Shown here: in pieces, positions 52,587 through 62,900 of the stretch
How positions within the stretch are numbered: position 1 is the stretch's first letter
Layout of the letters: each line of letters opens with the position of its first letter
DNA from: Porphyra umbilicalis
Taxonomy: Eukaryota; Rhodophyta; Bangiophyceae; Bangiales; Bangiaceae
Assembly (NCBI GenBank): GCA_002049455.2
Contig: KV918868.1
Coordinates: 62,001-126,000 of the forward strand
Length of the DNA stretch: 64,000 bases
Direction of reading: 5' to 3'
Translations under genes and position numbers: made by a program
The notes under the pieces: model-generated
Databases searched by the model: none
Seen by the model: the letters and a program-made list of their open reading frames with translations, nothing else
Told to the model about the DNA's origin: nothing

Positions 52587-54777
52587 TAAGTCGACGGACC
52601 CGCTGAGTGATGCGGATCGTGTCGCATCCCCCCGGGATGGGGCGCGTCCATGAGCCGCTTTTTCCGCACGGGATGCACAGTTCTTTGGCACTCCTCGAAG
52701 AACTTGGTGAAATGGGCAATCGCAATACCGCAACCATTCTCCATCGCTGTTCACTGAAGGCCAGATGTCGATCAGATGGATGGCAATAACTATCGTCAAC
52801 TCGCACGCACGAAGAAGCTAAGTTCAAAAACCGGCACTTGCGCAGCACCTCGATGCCCCGTACGCGGCTTGATACGCACGCCTCGAGAACGGTCTCCTAA
52901 TGCAGCGTGTAGAATTCTCGTAACCACCTCGTTGGGAAGGAGGGAGAGCTCGTACGCACTTGTTGAGCATATGCATACGTTGGCATCCGGGCATTCACAC
53001 CATGGTGCTCTACACCACAGGAGGCATTATCAGATACGCTTCTGATGCTTCCAAAAAGTCGGTGCAAAATGCCCGGATGTGAATGCATACATGTTTTAAC
53101 GAGTTTTTGACAAGAAAAACGCTCCACAGAGGTCATTACGAGGGGTCGTGCAAGAATCGTGCGAGCAATTCGAGTGAAAAACGAGCTCGTGGTGGATCCA
53201 GCAACGAGGTGCACTGCGCTGTGCGCACGCCTGCGATCGCGGGTGCACTGCCGACGGCGCCGGTGGCGGCGCCTTGTGCGTACACCTGCGATTGCTGGTG
53301 GACTGCCGACGACGCCGGTGACGGCGCCCTGTGCGTACGCCTGCGCTGGCGGGTGCACTGCAGAAGGCCATGATCGAAGCAGCGTGGTAACAATGGAACA
53401 GAAAGGATCGTCGGTGGGTGGGTAGGTGAGTGGTGGGGGAACGGGTATCAATGGCACCGAGGAGACGCGGCGGGGGAAGAGCGCCGGACATGTGCGAGAA
53501 GAGCGATCGGGCGACTGTCCTTCGCAACACGTAAGACCGGGCATCGAAGGCCAACGGATGCCAGCGATTGGCGGAAACAGCCATGTAAGCTACTCAGGAA
53601 CTGCTACGTGGCTGCGGTCACCTCGGTTGGTACCGGTTTTTGACGTGGGTCGAAGGGCCTCCTTAGCGATATATTTATGGGATGGAAATGTGGGTCCAAG
53701 GCTTAACGTGGCGTGAAACATGTCCCCGACCCACGCCGTCGACCCACATTTGACATGCCGAAGGTCTCTACTGTAGAAGAAACGGACCCTTGATCACCAA
53801 GCGTGCCGCATGTGACGCGGCAATCGTCGTTGCTACGAGCCCCTTGTGTCGGGGCCTCGCACGAGCTTCCCGGTGCGCGCTGCTCAACGAGGTAGCCTAC
53901 GTGCTGGGAGCCGAGAAAAAGTCTTCGGATTGGGGGGCCTGAGAACCGGCTCCGGCGCTCCGCGCCTACGCTCGTGCCCCGAGGGTGCCTCGCTGACACT
54001 GCGTATTTTGCCGCAGTGCTCGCTGCCATCTTTAGATAGATAATAGATGACTCGTGCAATCTGAGACAGATGATTGATTCGGTGGCGTGCTGTGATTGGA
54101 TGCCCTGGCGCCTGCGTGCTGGCCTGTGTGAGGCAGGTTCGATTCTGAGGGTTCGGATCCGGCTGCCAGATCCGAAGGCTGGTGATTTTCCTCTTGGTGA
54201 TGGACTGAAGCCGGTGGCCGCCCCGACTCGGACGACGCACCTGGGGTGGGGCAACGCGGGCCACACGAGTGTGTCGCCTCTTCTATCATGTGGCCTGTTT
54301 TGTCATCTGTATGGTCCGCAGCGGCTGACCCGTGGCCCCACGGCCCCGCCATCAGGGACATATTTACCACGGACGAACTACAAGGTCTCCACCTGAACAT
54401 CACAGCAATGACGGGTTTGCTCGCAGTGCGTCGTGCTCACGCGTTGCCGAGACTTGCCGTCGGCATGCTTTGGGGACCACTGCGCACGCATCAGGCTGCT
54501 TCGTGTTCCCCTTCCGCCTTTTCAGAGCGGTGTGGGACCCTTCAGCACACATGCGCAATGCCGACGTTGCTGTCCCCACTCCTCCGACAGAGTTAAAGGC
54601 AGCTCACTTCCAGTTGCCGAGTGGCGCGTCGGTGATGCCACATCCAGGGCACATGTCATACTCTCCCGTGCTTGGTCGTCCGAGTACCCGCTGATCGACG
54701 ACAGCAGCACCCCACTCGACGCACAAGCCGCCGCCCTCCTCCCTCCAGCTCGGAGGGAGTCCACCCACGACCACCCG
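52587..54777. other. Intergenic, repeats only
   Basis: GCATCCGGGCATTCACAC (52985) and its imperfect inverse near 53068 form a fold-back. The outer repeat lies at 53162-53350. Beyond 53400 I see nothing protein-like until the gene at 54778. Confidence 0.5.
53162..53350. repeat. Right copy of the outer repeat
   Basis: Begins with the inverted 59-bp block (GGTGGATCCAGCAACGAGG) and continues with three ~57-bp minisatellite units (ACGCCTGCGATCGCGGGTGC; CGACGGCGCCGGTG) in the same orientation as those at 40262-40349. Confidence 0.7.
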
Positions 54778-56562
54778 ATGGGGGCCTTCACTCCGAAGAC
54801 GGTTGCGTTGCTGTTGCAGTTGCTATCGACACTGCTGCTGCTGCTCCTGTCTCTCGCAGCTGCAGTGGCGGAGCGCCAGGTCGGTGCAGGCTTGTCATGC
54901 TCTCGATGGCCGGCCGACAGCTGCAAGGGAGCAGCATGGATCCTGCCGGCAGCGTCGCCGAAGGCCGCCCTGGACCGCGACAAGTATGACCCGCCGCGAA
55001 ATCCCCTGCTCGAGGAGACGCTACAGATAGCGGGGGAAGCGGTCGCGGGGTTGGCGTCGGCAGGCGACTCGGCGGCGCCCCCGTCGCCATCGGCGACGCC
55101 CCCGGCGCCGTCGGTGGCGCCCCCGGCGCCGTCGGTGGCGCCCGTCCAGCCCCCCGTTGACGCCACAGCATCACCGAGGTGGCTTGCCGCGACGATAGCA
55201 CGTCTGATGGCGATGCCATCTGGATTCAATGGTGTGCTTTCCACAACCGTTCGGGCGGTGACACTCACCGCGCCGGCGACGGCCGTGGCGGAAGGCGCGC
55301 GCGGGGTGCCGGTCGGCGAGTATGAGGCGCGTGTCGAGTACACATGCCTGTTGGTTGAGAGATACCCGACCACCTCGGACGCGAAGACGCGCCGGAACCG
55401 CATCGGGAGCATGTACGTCGACGGCTCGGTGCTACCTTGGGGCGCTACCGTCGTTATCAGCAATGCTGACGGCGATGATGGCAGCCGCGGCTTTGGCGAC
55501 CGCATTGTCGGCAGCGACGTCAGTGTCGGCTTTGACAGCCGCACGCACGTGCTGCTGCCCGTCGACGGCAGCCAGCCAGATACGCCGCTTGTTGCATGCG
55601 GCTCCGCCCTCATCGACGCGGCGTCGGTGCCAACGTCAACACAAGTGGGGCAGAACCCGACAGCCGCCTCGTGGGCGCTGAAGGACCAGTGTGAGTCCGA
55701 CATGGAAACGGTAGTGCCCGGCGCGGCGCGGACGCGGTGCAGCCGCGACGCTCGCGGTGGCTCCCCCGTCACGCGCGTCTCCCTCGATGGCCGCAACGTG
55801 ACGGGCGGCGCGACTGCCATCGCTGGCAAACAGGCAGCTGCGTTGCTGGAAAAGGCCGCGGTTCGTGTGGGGTCGCCCCCCCTTGCGTCCGCTGCGGACA
55901 CGCGGCTCCTCGTATGGACGGTCCACGACGCGGCGGGGGCCGGTTCCGGTCTGCGCGCCGCCGCAACAACGACCACGGCGCGGGAGGTGCTCAACGCTCA
56001 GCAGGTGGCGGAGCTCCCCCGCCTCGAACCGCAGTGGCAATTGTACGTGTTGACGCTCGCGCCGGCGGTCGCGTCGGCCGTCCTCGCGGCGACCAACGCG
56101 TGGGGCGTCCTCGTCACGGGCAGCGACGCGCTGCTGAGGCGCCACGGCACCGCCGCCGACGGCCTGCGGCGGCGGGTGTTTGTCATTGAAGTCGGCGCGG
56201 CGGCGTTTGCAGTCGGCGCGTCGGCAGTGTTGGGGCGGGAGTTTGGGGGCGCCACCGCCCGCGGCTACGTGGCGGTCGAGGAGGGGGTGCTGCTGTGGGT
56301 GGCAACCGCCGGTGCCACGGGGGAGGTGCTCCGCATCACGGTCGTGCCGGTCGTCGAGGGCGTCCTCGTGCGCGTCGGCGACGCCACGGGGCAGCCGGTC
56401 GTGTGGGCGGCGCTGGTCCTCGGGTGCGTGGATCTACTGTGGGATGCGGTGTACGTGGGGCTATCGGTCGCGGTGGGGCTGCGAGGCTCCCGCTGCGGGC
56501 GCGCGTGCGCGTGCACGCGCAACGCAGAGTCGGAGGAGGAGGCGACGCCGCCCGCGTGGTGA
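54778..56562 (+). CDS. Orphan secreted/multi-pass membrane protein (594 aa)
   Basis: No family recognised. The ATG at 54778 gives an N-terminus with a strong signal peptide or anchor (LLLQLLSTLLLLLLSLAAAVA). A Pro/Ala/Ser linker with direct (PPAPSVA) repeats lies at about residues 95-125. A region of ~300 residues rich in Val/Thr/Asp follows, with an NVTG glycosylation site and a few cysteines (CSRWPADSC, CESDMETVVPGAARTRCS), so it is probably lumenal or extracellular. The C-terminal third has about four hydrophobic spans near residues 422-447, 467-487, 502-531 and 540-567, and ends in a Cys/Arg stretch and acidic tail. One long frame with no intron. It looks like a host gene. Confidence 0.7.
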   Translation: MGAFTPKTVALLLQLLSTLLLLLLSLAAAVAERQVGAGLSCSRWPADSCKGAAWILPAASPKAALDRDKYDPPRNPLLEETLQIAGEAVAGLASAGDSAAPPSPSATPPAPSVAPPAPSVAPVQPPVDATASPRWLAATIARLMAMPSGFNGVLSTTVRAVTLTAPATAVAEGARGVPVGEYEARVEYTCLLVERYPTTSDAKTRRNRIGSMYVDGSVLPWGATVVISNADGDDGSRGFGDRIVGSDVSVGFDSRTHVLLPVDGSQPDTPLVACGSALIDAASVPTSTQVGQNPTAASWALKDQCESDMETVVPGAARTRCSRDARGGSPVTRVSLDGRNVTGGATAIAGKQAAALLEKAAVRVGSPPLASAADTRLLVWTVHDAAGAGSGLRAAATTTTAREVLNAQQVAELPRLEPQWQLYVLTLAPAVASAVLAATNAWGVLVTGSDALLRRHGTAADGLRRRVFVIEVGAAAFAVGASAVLGREFGGATARGYVAVEEGVLLWVATAGATGEVLRITVVPVVEGVLVRVGDATGQPVVWAALVLGCVDLLWDAVYVGLSVAVGLRGSRCGRACACTRNAESEEEATPPAW

Positions 56563-57858
56563 GCCTGTACACTGCGTACCAACCCAGGGCGCTCGGTCGG
56601 CCGTGCTGAGGCCAGGTCGTGCCGCCCCAGGAGCCATGACATGAAGAAAGAATCCCATTGACACTCACCACGCAGCACGCTCCGCAACTGCCGTGACGGC
56701 GGCTGCAGCGGCGGCGGCAGCGGCGGCGGTGGCGGAGGTGACCACTGCGGCGTCGCGGGCGGTTCGTGCCCCGCCTTTTTTTTTTTTTTTTTGGCGCAGC
56801 GACGCGTCGACACCCGCGGGCGCCGCCCGCCCGCCCGCCGGCGCGGTCGGCCACGGGCAGCCCGACGCGGCCGCCGCGCGGCCGCCGCGCCCCCCCGCGG
56901 ACGCGGTGCCGCCGCACGGGTGCGTGGGAGGGGCACGGCCGCCTGCGGCGCTCGCCCCCGCCCCGCGCCGCCGCCACGGCCGCCGTGCCGCGGGCGGGGC
57001 GGCGCGCGGCGGCGGGGGCGCCCGCGGGCGCCCCCGCGGCGCGCGCCGCCGCCTCTGCGGCGGCGCGTGTCGGGGGGCTCGCGCGCGGGCGCCGCGCGGG
57101 CGCGGCTGGCCGGCGCGTCGGCCGCGGCGCCCGCGGGGGGGGCGCCGGTCGCCCCCGCCGCGGTGGCCACCCCCGCCGGCCGGGGTCCGTCCGCCCCCCG
57201 ACCGACCGCGCCCGCCGGCGTGCACCCGCCGCAGGGGGGCCGCCGCACGCGACGGGGGCTGGGGCCTCGCCCTCCCTGCAGGCGCGCCGTCTGCGCCGAC
57301 GCCCGACGCGCGCCGCGAGCGCCGCGCGCCGGCTGCCGCCGCGGGGGGCGCGCGCGTCGGTGGCGCCCGCGGCGGCGGCCGCCCGTCGACGGCAGGGCGC
57401 CGCGGCGCCCGACGGCCGGCGGGGGAGGACGGGCTCCCGCCCAGGCGCGGCCGGGAGCGCCCTGCCGGGAGCGCTCCCGCTCCCGCTGGCGCGCGCCGCG
57501 CGCGTGACGCGCGGCGCGCCGCCGCGCCCGCCGCCCCCGCCCCCGCCCCCGCCCCCGGGGGCGCGACGCGGCCGCGGCGGGGCGCGCCACGCGGCCGCCG
57601 CCCGCCGCACGCGCCGCCGCGCGTCCACCGCCAATCCCCGCGGCCGACCAATGGGGTGTGCGCCCGGCACCCGCCCCCGCGCGCGCGGGGGGTGGACGCC
57701 GCCCGGCGGTGCGTCGGCTCCCCCGCCCCCGCCGCCACCACCGCGCCGCGGCGCGCGGCGACCGAGCCGCCCCGCTGCCGCCGGCGCGGCGCCCGCTGTG
57801 CTCCCCCCCCCCCCCCCCCCAGCCGAGCGCCCAGACGACGCGCGCGCCCCCGCCCGCC
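56563..57858. other. GC-saturated intergenic DNA
   Basis: From about 56700 the sequence becomes GC-only low complexity, with a 17-T run at 56776-56792 as the only exception. All frames are open on both strands and none shows a domain. It probably contains the promoter of the next gene. Confidence 0.5.
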
Positions 57859-58989
57859 ATGGTCAGCCGCCGCACCCCCCCGCTGGCGTTTGTCGGCGCC
57901 GCCCTCCCGTCGGCCGCGCCCGCCGGCCGCCGCGGAGCGCCCCCCGTCGGCCGGCGCCACCGCGGCGCGCCCGCCGCGGCGCCGCGGCGGCGCGGGGGTG
58001 CGCGCCTCCCCCCCCCCCCCCCCCCCCCTCACGTGCGCAGGGTCCCCCCCCCCCCCCCCCCCCCACCCCCGCCTCCCCCTCCCCCCCCCTCCCTCCCCGG
58101 CGCGGCGTCAGACGCGGCCGCCGCGGCCGCCGCCGCCATTGCCGCCGGCGCCGCCCGCGTGCGCGTCGACATTGCCGCCGCCGCCGTCGACGCGTCGTCG
58201 CGCGGGTGGGACGCGGCGGCGGCGGCCGCCGCCGCCGTCGGCGTCGGCGTTGGCATTGTCGGCGCCGCCGCCGCCGCCGCTGCCGACGGCGCCGCCGCCG
58301 CGCCGCCCGCCGGCGTGCGCCTCCTCGTCGGGCGCCTCGACGCGGCGCTCGCGGCGGGCCGCGCCGCGCGGGTGTGGGGGGAGGGGGGCGGGGGGGGGGG
58401 GTGTCTGTGGCCACGCTGGACGACGCGGGGGGGTGGGGGGTGGCGGACGCGGCGGGGTGTGGGGTGGTTGTCGTCGTGGCGCCGCCCGTGTCGGGTACGT
58501 GGGGCGGGGGGGGGGGGGGGGGGGGGGGGGAGGGGGGGGCGAGCGTGACGCGGCCTGGGGGTGCCGTCGACCGGGGTGTGTTGTGGCGCACCCGGCCGCC
58601 TGCCTCGGTGCCGAGGCGGTTTGCTGACCGGCGCCCCTCGTCGATGGTGCGGTGTGTCATTTTGGTCTTGTGCCCGCCTCGACGTTGCCCGCCCTGCTTG
58701 TCGCTCCTGGTGCACGCGCTCGTGGGTGCGGTCTTGACGCTCGGCCCCTTTTTCCCCCCCCGCCCGGGGCTTGATGCGCGCGGGAGCAGCGGCGCCCCAA
58801 GTCGCGGCGCTGCTGCGCGCCACCTCCATTACGGCGACGCCCGTGGTGTTGCTCAACGCCTTTACGCCGCCGTCGCCCATCGCCTCGCGCGCCGCGTTTC
58901 CGTTGCCGGCCGTTGCCGTTGCGCCCATCGCCTACCTCTTTTACCCGTTTGCCGTCGTCGGCGGGCCGCCGGCCGCCGACGCGGCGGCA

Positions 58990-59042
<53 letters not shown>

Positions 59043-59098
59043 CCCACCGAGGCCGGCGGCGGACGCTGGCGACGACGGCGCTCTGGCGTCGCCGCCCT

Positions 59099-59129
<31 letters not shown>

Positions 59130-59338
59130 CCCCCCCCCCCCCCCAGCGCATGGCACTCGTCCGCGCCTACCCGAGCCGCTACGTCCTCTACGCGTTTATC
59201 GAGGCGGACAAGGCGTACATGCACGTGGCCGACTGGGCCGAGTGTCCGCCCGAGGCGGCCTTGCAGGCGGCGGTGGGGCAGACGATGGAGCGGCTGGCGG
59301 CGGGGGCGGCCGACCGCTTTCGTGGGGGGGGTGAGGCT

Positions 59339-59370
<32 letters not shown>

Positions 59371-59372
59371 AA
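57859..59372 (+). CDS. DUF1995-domain plastid protein, frame broken at G/C homopolymers
   Basis: DUF1995 proteins (the LPA3 group) act in the chloroplast. The ATG at 57859 gives a basic N-terminus containing LAFVGAALPSAAP, which fits a red-lineage transit peptide. The domain follows in pieces: AAAIAAGAARVRVDIAAAAV and LLVGRLDAALAAG; then, after a G-run at 58390-58400 that shifts frame, VSVATLDDAGG and CGVVVVVAPPVS; then, after a probable intron (58495-58789, GTACGT...GCAG, phase kept), PQVAALLRATSITATPVVLLN and AYLFYPFAVVGG. A poly-Ala/poly-Pro insert follows, then, after a 17-C run at 59128-59144 that shifts frame again, VRAYPSRYVLYAFIEADKAY and ADWAECPPEAAL. The stop probably lies just after the long G-run ending 59369. 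Two miscounted homopolymers explain all the breaks. Confidence 0.6.
58495..58789 (+). other. Probable intron of the DUF1995 gene
   Basis: Starts GTACGTGGGG and ends GGGAGCAG. Removing it joins ...APPVS to AAPQVAALL in phase, with the spacing the domain expects. A 24-base G-run lies near its 5' end. Confidence 0.55.
59339..59369 (+). repeat. ~31-base G homopolymer at a gene end
   Basis: One of the longest mononucleotide tracts in the window. It is followed directly by TAATG, so its exact length decides whether translation of the DUF1995 gene stops there. Confidence 0.8.
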
Positions 59373-59927
59373 TGCAGACAGCGGCGACGGTGGGGTCGGG
59401 CGTCGGCGCGAGGGCACGCGCGCGGCGGCAGGCCGCCATGGCGGGGCGACGCGCACGCCGTGGGCGGCGAGAGGGGGCGGGCAGTTGCCCGCGGTGCGCC
59501 CCCCCGGTCGTGGCGGCGACCACGCGCAGCGGCCGGTAGCGCAGGGGCGCGCGCGGTGCCGGGCGACCGCCCCCTTTTTCTTTCCCGCACTTGTTTGCAA
59601 ACCGGCGGTGGCGGCGACCGACCGCCCGCGCCCGCGTCGACGGCGGGGCGACGAGGCGCGCGGTGCGCGGGGACTGGGCAAGCCGCGGTGGCGGTGGCGA
59701 GCGCCTGGTGCAGGCACACCCGGCGGGCACACACCGTGCGGGCGTGGAGCACTGCAACGGTCCCGACGCACACGCGGCTTGTGTGGTTCTTTTTGTACGA
59801 CAGCGGCCCGGCCGCGGCGAGCAGAAGCGGCAACCACACCCAGACAATCTATACACGCGCAGATACAAGGGAGGGAGCTAAGAGTTAAGGGTCTCTGCAC
59901 GGCGGGCGGGTCAAACGCGCGCAGCCG
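59373..59927. other. Convergent 3' spacer
   Basis: Lies between the ends of the DUF1995 gene (plus) and the flippase gene (minus). Frames on both strands are GC-rich shadows; no gene supported. Confidence 0.5.
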
Positions 59928-62900
59928 CTACGCGGCCGCGCGTGGCGAGGCGGGTCTCCGCGCCCGCCGCTTGGCCGACCCCGCCTCGGCCCGCTGCAGG
60001 CGCGCGACAATCCCGCCGCCGCCCTTGCGCACGCGGCGGCCGACGAGCACCCCAAAGTCCACCGTAAACGCGGCGGCGAGCAGCAGCGGCAGCGCCAACC
60101 AAAACGACGCAGACGAGAGGAGCATGGGCAGGACGCCCTCGAGTTGGTAGCCGTCTGCAAACGGCAGCGACACGATCGGCACAATGATCAGGGGCGACAC
60201 GACGCCAAACGCGAGGCCCGCGAGCACCGCCACATTCAACGTGCGGGAGGAGAGCGCAAAGCGGATGTGCACGACGAGGACGACGACGAGGGAGACGGCG
60301 AGGGAGAGGTGGAAGAGCCCGCCGTCGCGGCCCGACCCAAACGGCGTGTTGATGGCGGCGAGCGCGAGCGTCAACCCAAAGTAGATGACCACCCCGTGCC
60401 ACACCCCGTACACGACTTGGTATTCAAAGAGGCTCCGCCACGACAGCAGCGCGCCGCCGCGGTTGCTCGCGTACGCGGCGGGGTTGGCGAGCACCGTCTC
60501 GGCGCGGAGGTCCTCCTCAAAGAGGCCAAAGAAGAGCGGCGTGACGGCCGTAAAGATGAGGTTGAAGCACGTCAGCAGCCACGACTCGGCGAGCGACGCG
60601 GCCGACCAAAAGCAAAAGAATTGAAAGAGCACCTGCGTCAGCGTAAACGCCGCCGCCTTGTACAGCGACAGGTTGATGACGCCCGCCTGCCGCACGTACG
60701 AGTAGCGCCCGTGGACGGCGACGAGGCGGCGCAGGTGGTGCATCTCTGAGATGGAAAAGTCCGACGCGCGCGCCGCCTGGGTGCCCTCCTTGCCGTAAAT
60801 GCCAACGCCAATGTGCGCTTCTTGGATCATGGACACGTCGTTGCCCCCGTCGCCAACGGCGAGCGTCATTGACTCGGCGCGCAGCTGGCGGACCATGCGG
60901 ACGACGAGGGCCTTTTGGAGGCCGGTCACGCGACAGCAAATGACCGTGTGGCACCGGTCGGCAACGGCCATGAGGAGGTCCGCGTGGCGGTCCAGGGCAA
61001 ACGCCAGCGACGCCCCGTCAATGATCAGTGACAGCTGCCGGACGTCGGGGGCGCCCGCGGCGGCGGCCGCATCGGGCGCCGCAGCGGCCGTCGCCTTGAC
61101 GTCGGCGGCGGCGGCCACAGCCAGCCCCTTGGACGGCCGCCCCGACCGCCGCCGGCGGACCATGCCCGGGAACGAGCGGCGGAACGACCGGGGCGCCCCG
61201 TCCTCGTCGGCCCCGCCGTCCCCACCGTCCGCGTCGGAGGTGAAGTGGAAGCGCGGCCGCACCCACCCGCCGTGGGCGCTCAGCTGCTGCCGCACGCGGG
61301 CACGGCGGGAGGACGGCCGCGTGCGGGGCGAGCCGCTGTCGCCGCCGCCGTCGCCGCCGCGCGCGCTCGAGCCGCCCGACGCGTCGGACGTGTCGGTCGG
61401 CCCAAACGTTTTGCCAGTCCGCTCCACGCGCCCGCCGCCGACCGAGTCGAGGATGGCCTGCAGCTGGCCCTCGGCCGACGCGTCGGTCGCCGCCTGCACG
61501 TGCACGACGCGCATGGCCGCGTCGAGCAGCCGCGCCGAGTAGCCGATATTTTCGGCGGTCTCCCGCTTGTCGCCGGTCAGCACCCAAATCTTCATGCCGG
61601 CCTCGCGGAGGAAGGCGATCGTCTCGGGCACCTCGTAGCCGAGTTTGTCTTCCACGGCCGTGACGGCGAGCAGGTCGAGGCCGCACTCCAACTCTGCCGA
61701 CAGCGCCTTGACGACCGCCTCGCGCGAGTCGTCGAGGATGTTGCGCGCGGCCGTGTAGCGCGCGTGCCAGTCGGAAAACTCCCCGGGCGACACCCGCCGC
61801 TGCGCAAAGACGAGCGTCCGCAGCCCGTCGGCGGCAAAGCGGTCCAGATGGGCGGCCGCCACCGACACCTCTGCCGACAGCTCCGCGCCGTCGCCGCCGT
61901 CGGCCGCGTCGCCGCCGCCCACCTCCCCCGCCTGCGCCGACCCGCCGCCGTGCAGGAGCGGCAGCATGACCGTGTCCGCGCCCTTGGTCAGCAGCCGCAC
62001 CTCCCCCGTCGGCGTGCGGAGGACGAGGGACATGCGCTTGCGGTCGCTGTTAAAGGGCAACTCGGCGAGCACCTCGTACGTCACGTCGGGCGCCTGCCCG
62101 TCGTCGCTCGTCGTGCCACTGCCGGCAAAGCCCGCCGCCCCCCACTCCACGCCCGGGATGGCCAGGGACACGGTAACGGAGCGCGGGGAGCGGTCGCGGA
62201 GGATGATGCCCCGGTCGCGCGCAGCTTCGACGAGCGCCACCTCGTCGGGGCTTTGGCCCTGGTACTGCAACTTTGCATCCCGGTCGATCGTCATGGCCGT
62301 CGCCTCGGAGCGGCGGGCCGTCGAGTTGGCGCGGCTGCCATCGTCGTGGACCGACGGTGCCCCGTCTGCCCCGTCGTCAGAGGAGGACCAGCTGTGGAAG
62401 GCGGAGGAGCCCCCGGGCGAGCCGGGCGGATCCGTCGGCTGCGTCGACGGGCCGGCACCGCCGGCACCGCGGCGGCCGAGGCGGAGCATCCGCCCCGCCC
62501 GCCGCGACGCTGCCGTCGTTGCCTTGGACGACCGCCCCGCGTCGGCGGTGCCGGCGCCCGCCGTGTCGTCGTCAGGCGCTTCGACCGGCTCGGGCACCAC
62601 GTCGTGGCAGAGGGCCATGGCGAGCACCAACCGCCGCGCCGCATTGCCATCGTCGAGCGTGCCGACCGTCTCTGGGTCGGCGCCGGCCGGCCCGTCGTCG
62701 GTCAGCGCGGTGCCAATCGCCGCCGGGTCGGCGCGGGCGTCAAGGACGCTGCCCCCAACCGAGCATGCGACAAAATGCATTTCGTTTTCGGTGAGCGTGC
62801 CGGTCTTGTCGCTGAGCACGACCGACACGAGGCCGAGTTGGTCGTTGAGGTTGGTGGATTTGGCGTTGAGGGTGCGCCCGCGGGACGCCATTTTGCGGTC

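Noticed and set aside
54522..55994. 490-codon minus-strand frame opposite the membrane-protein gene
   Set aside because: The plus strand has a signal peptide and ordered membrane spans; the minus frame is a Ser/Ala/Pro/Arg shadow of it.
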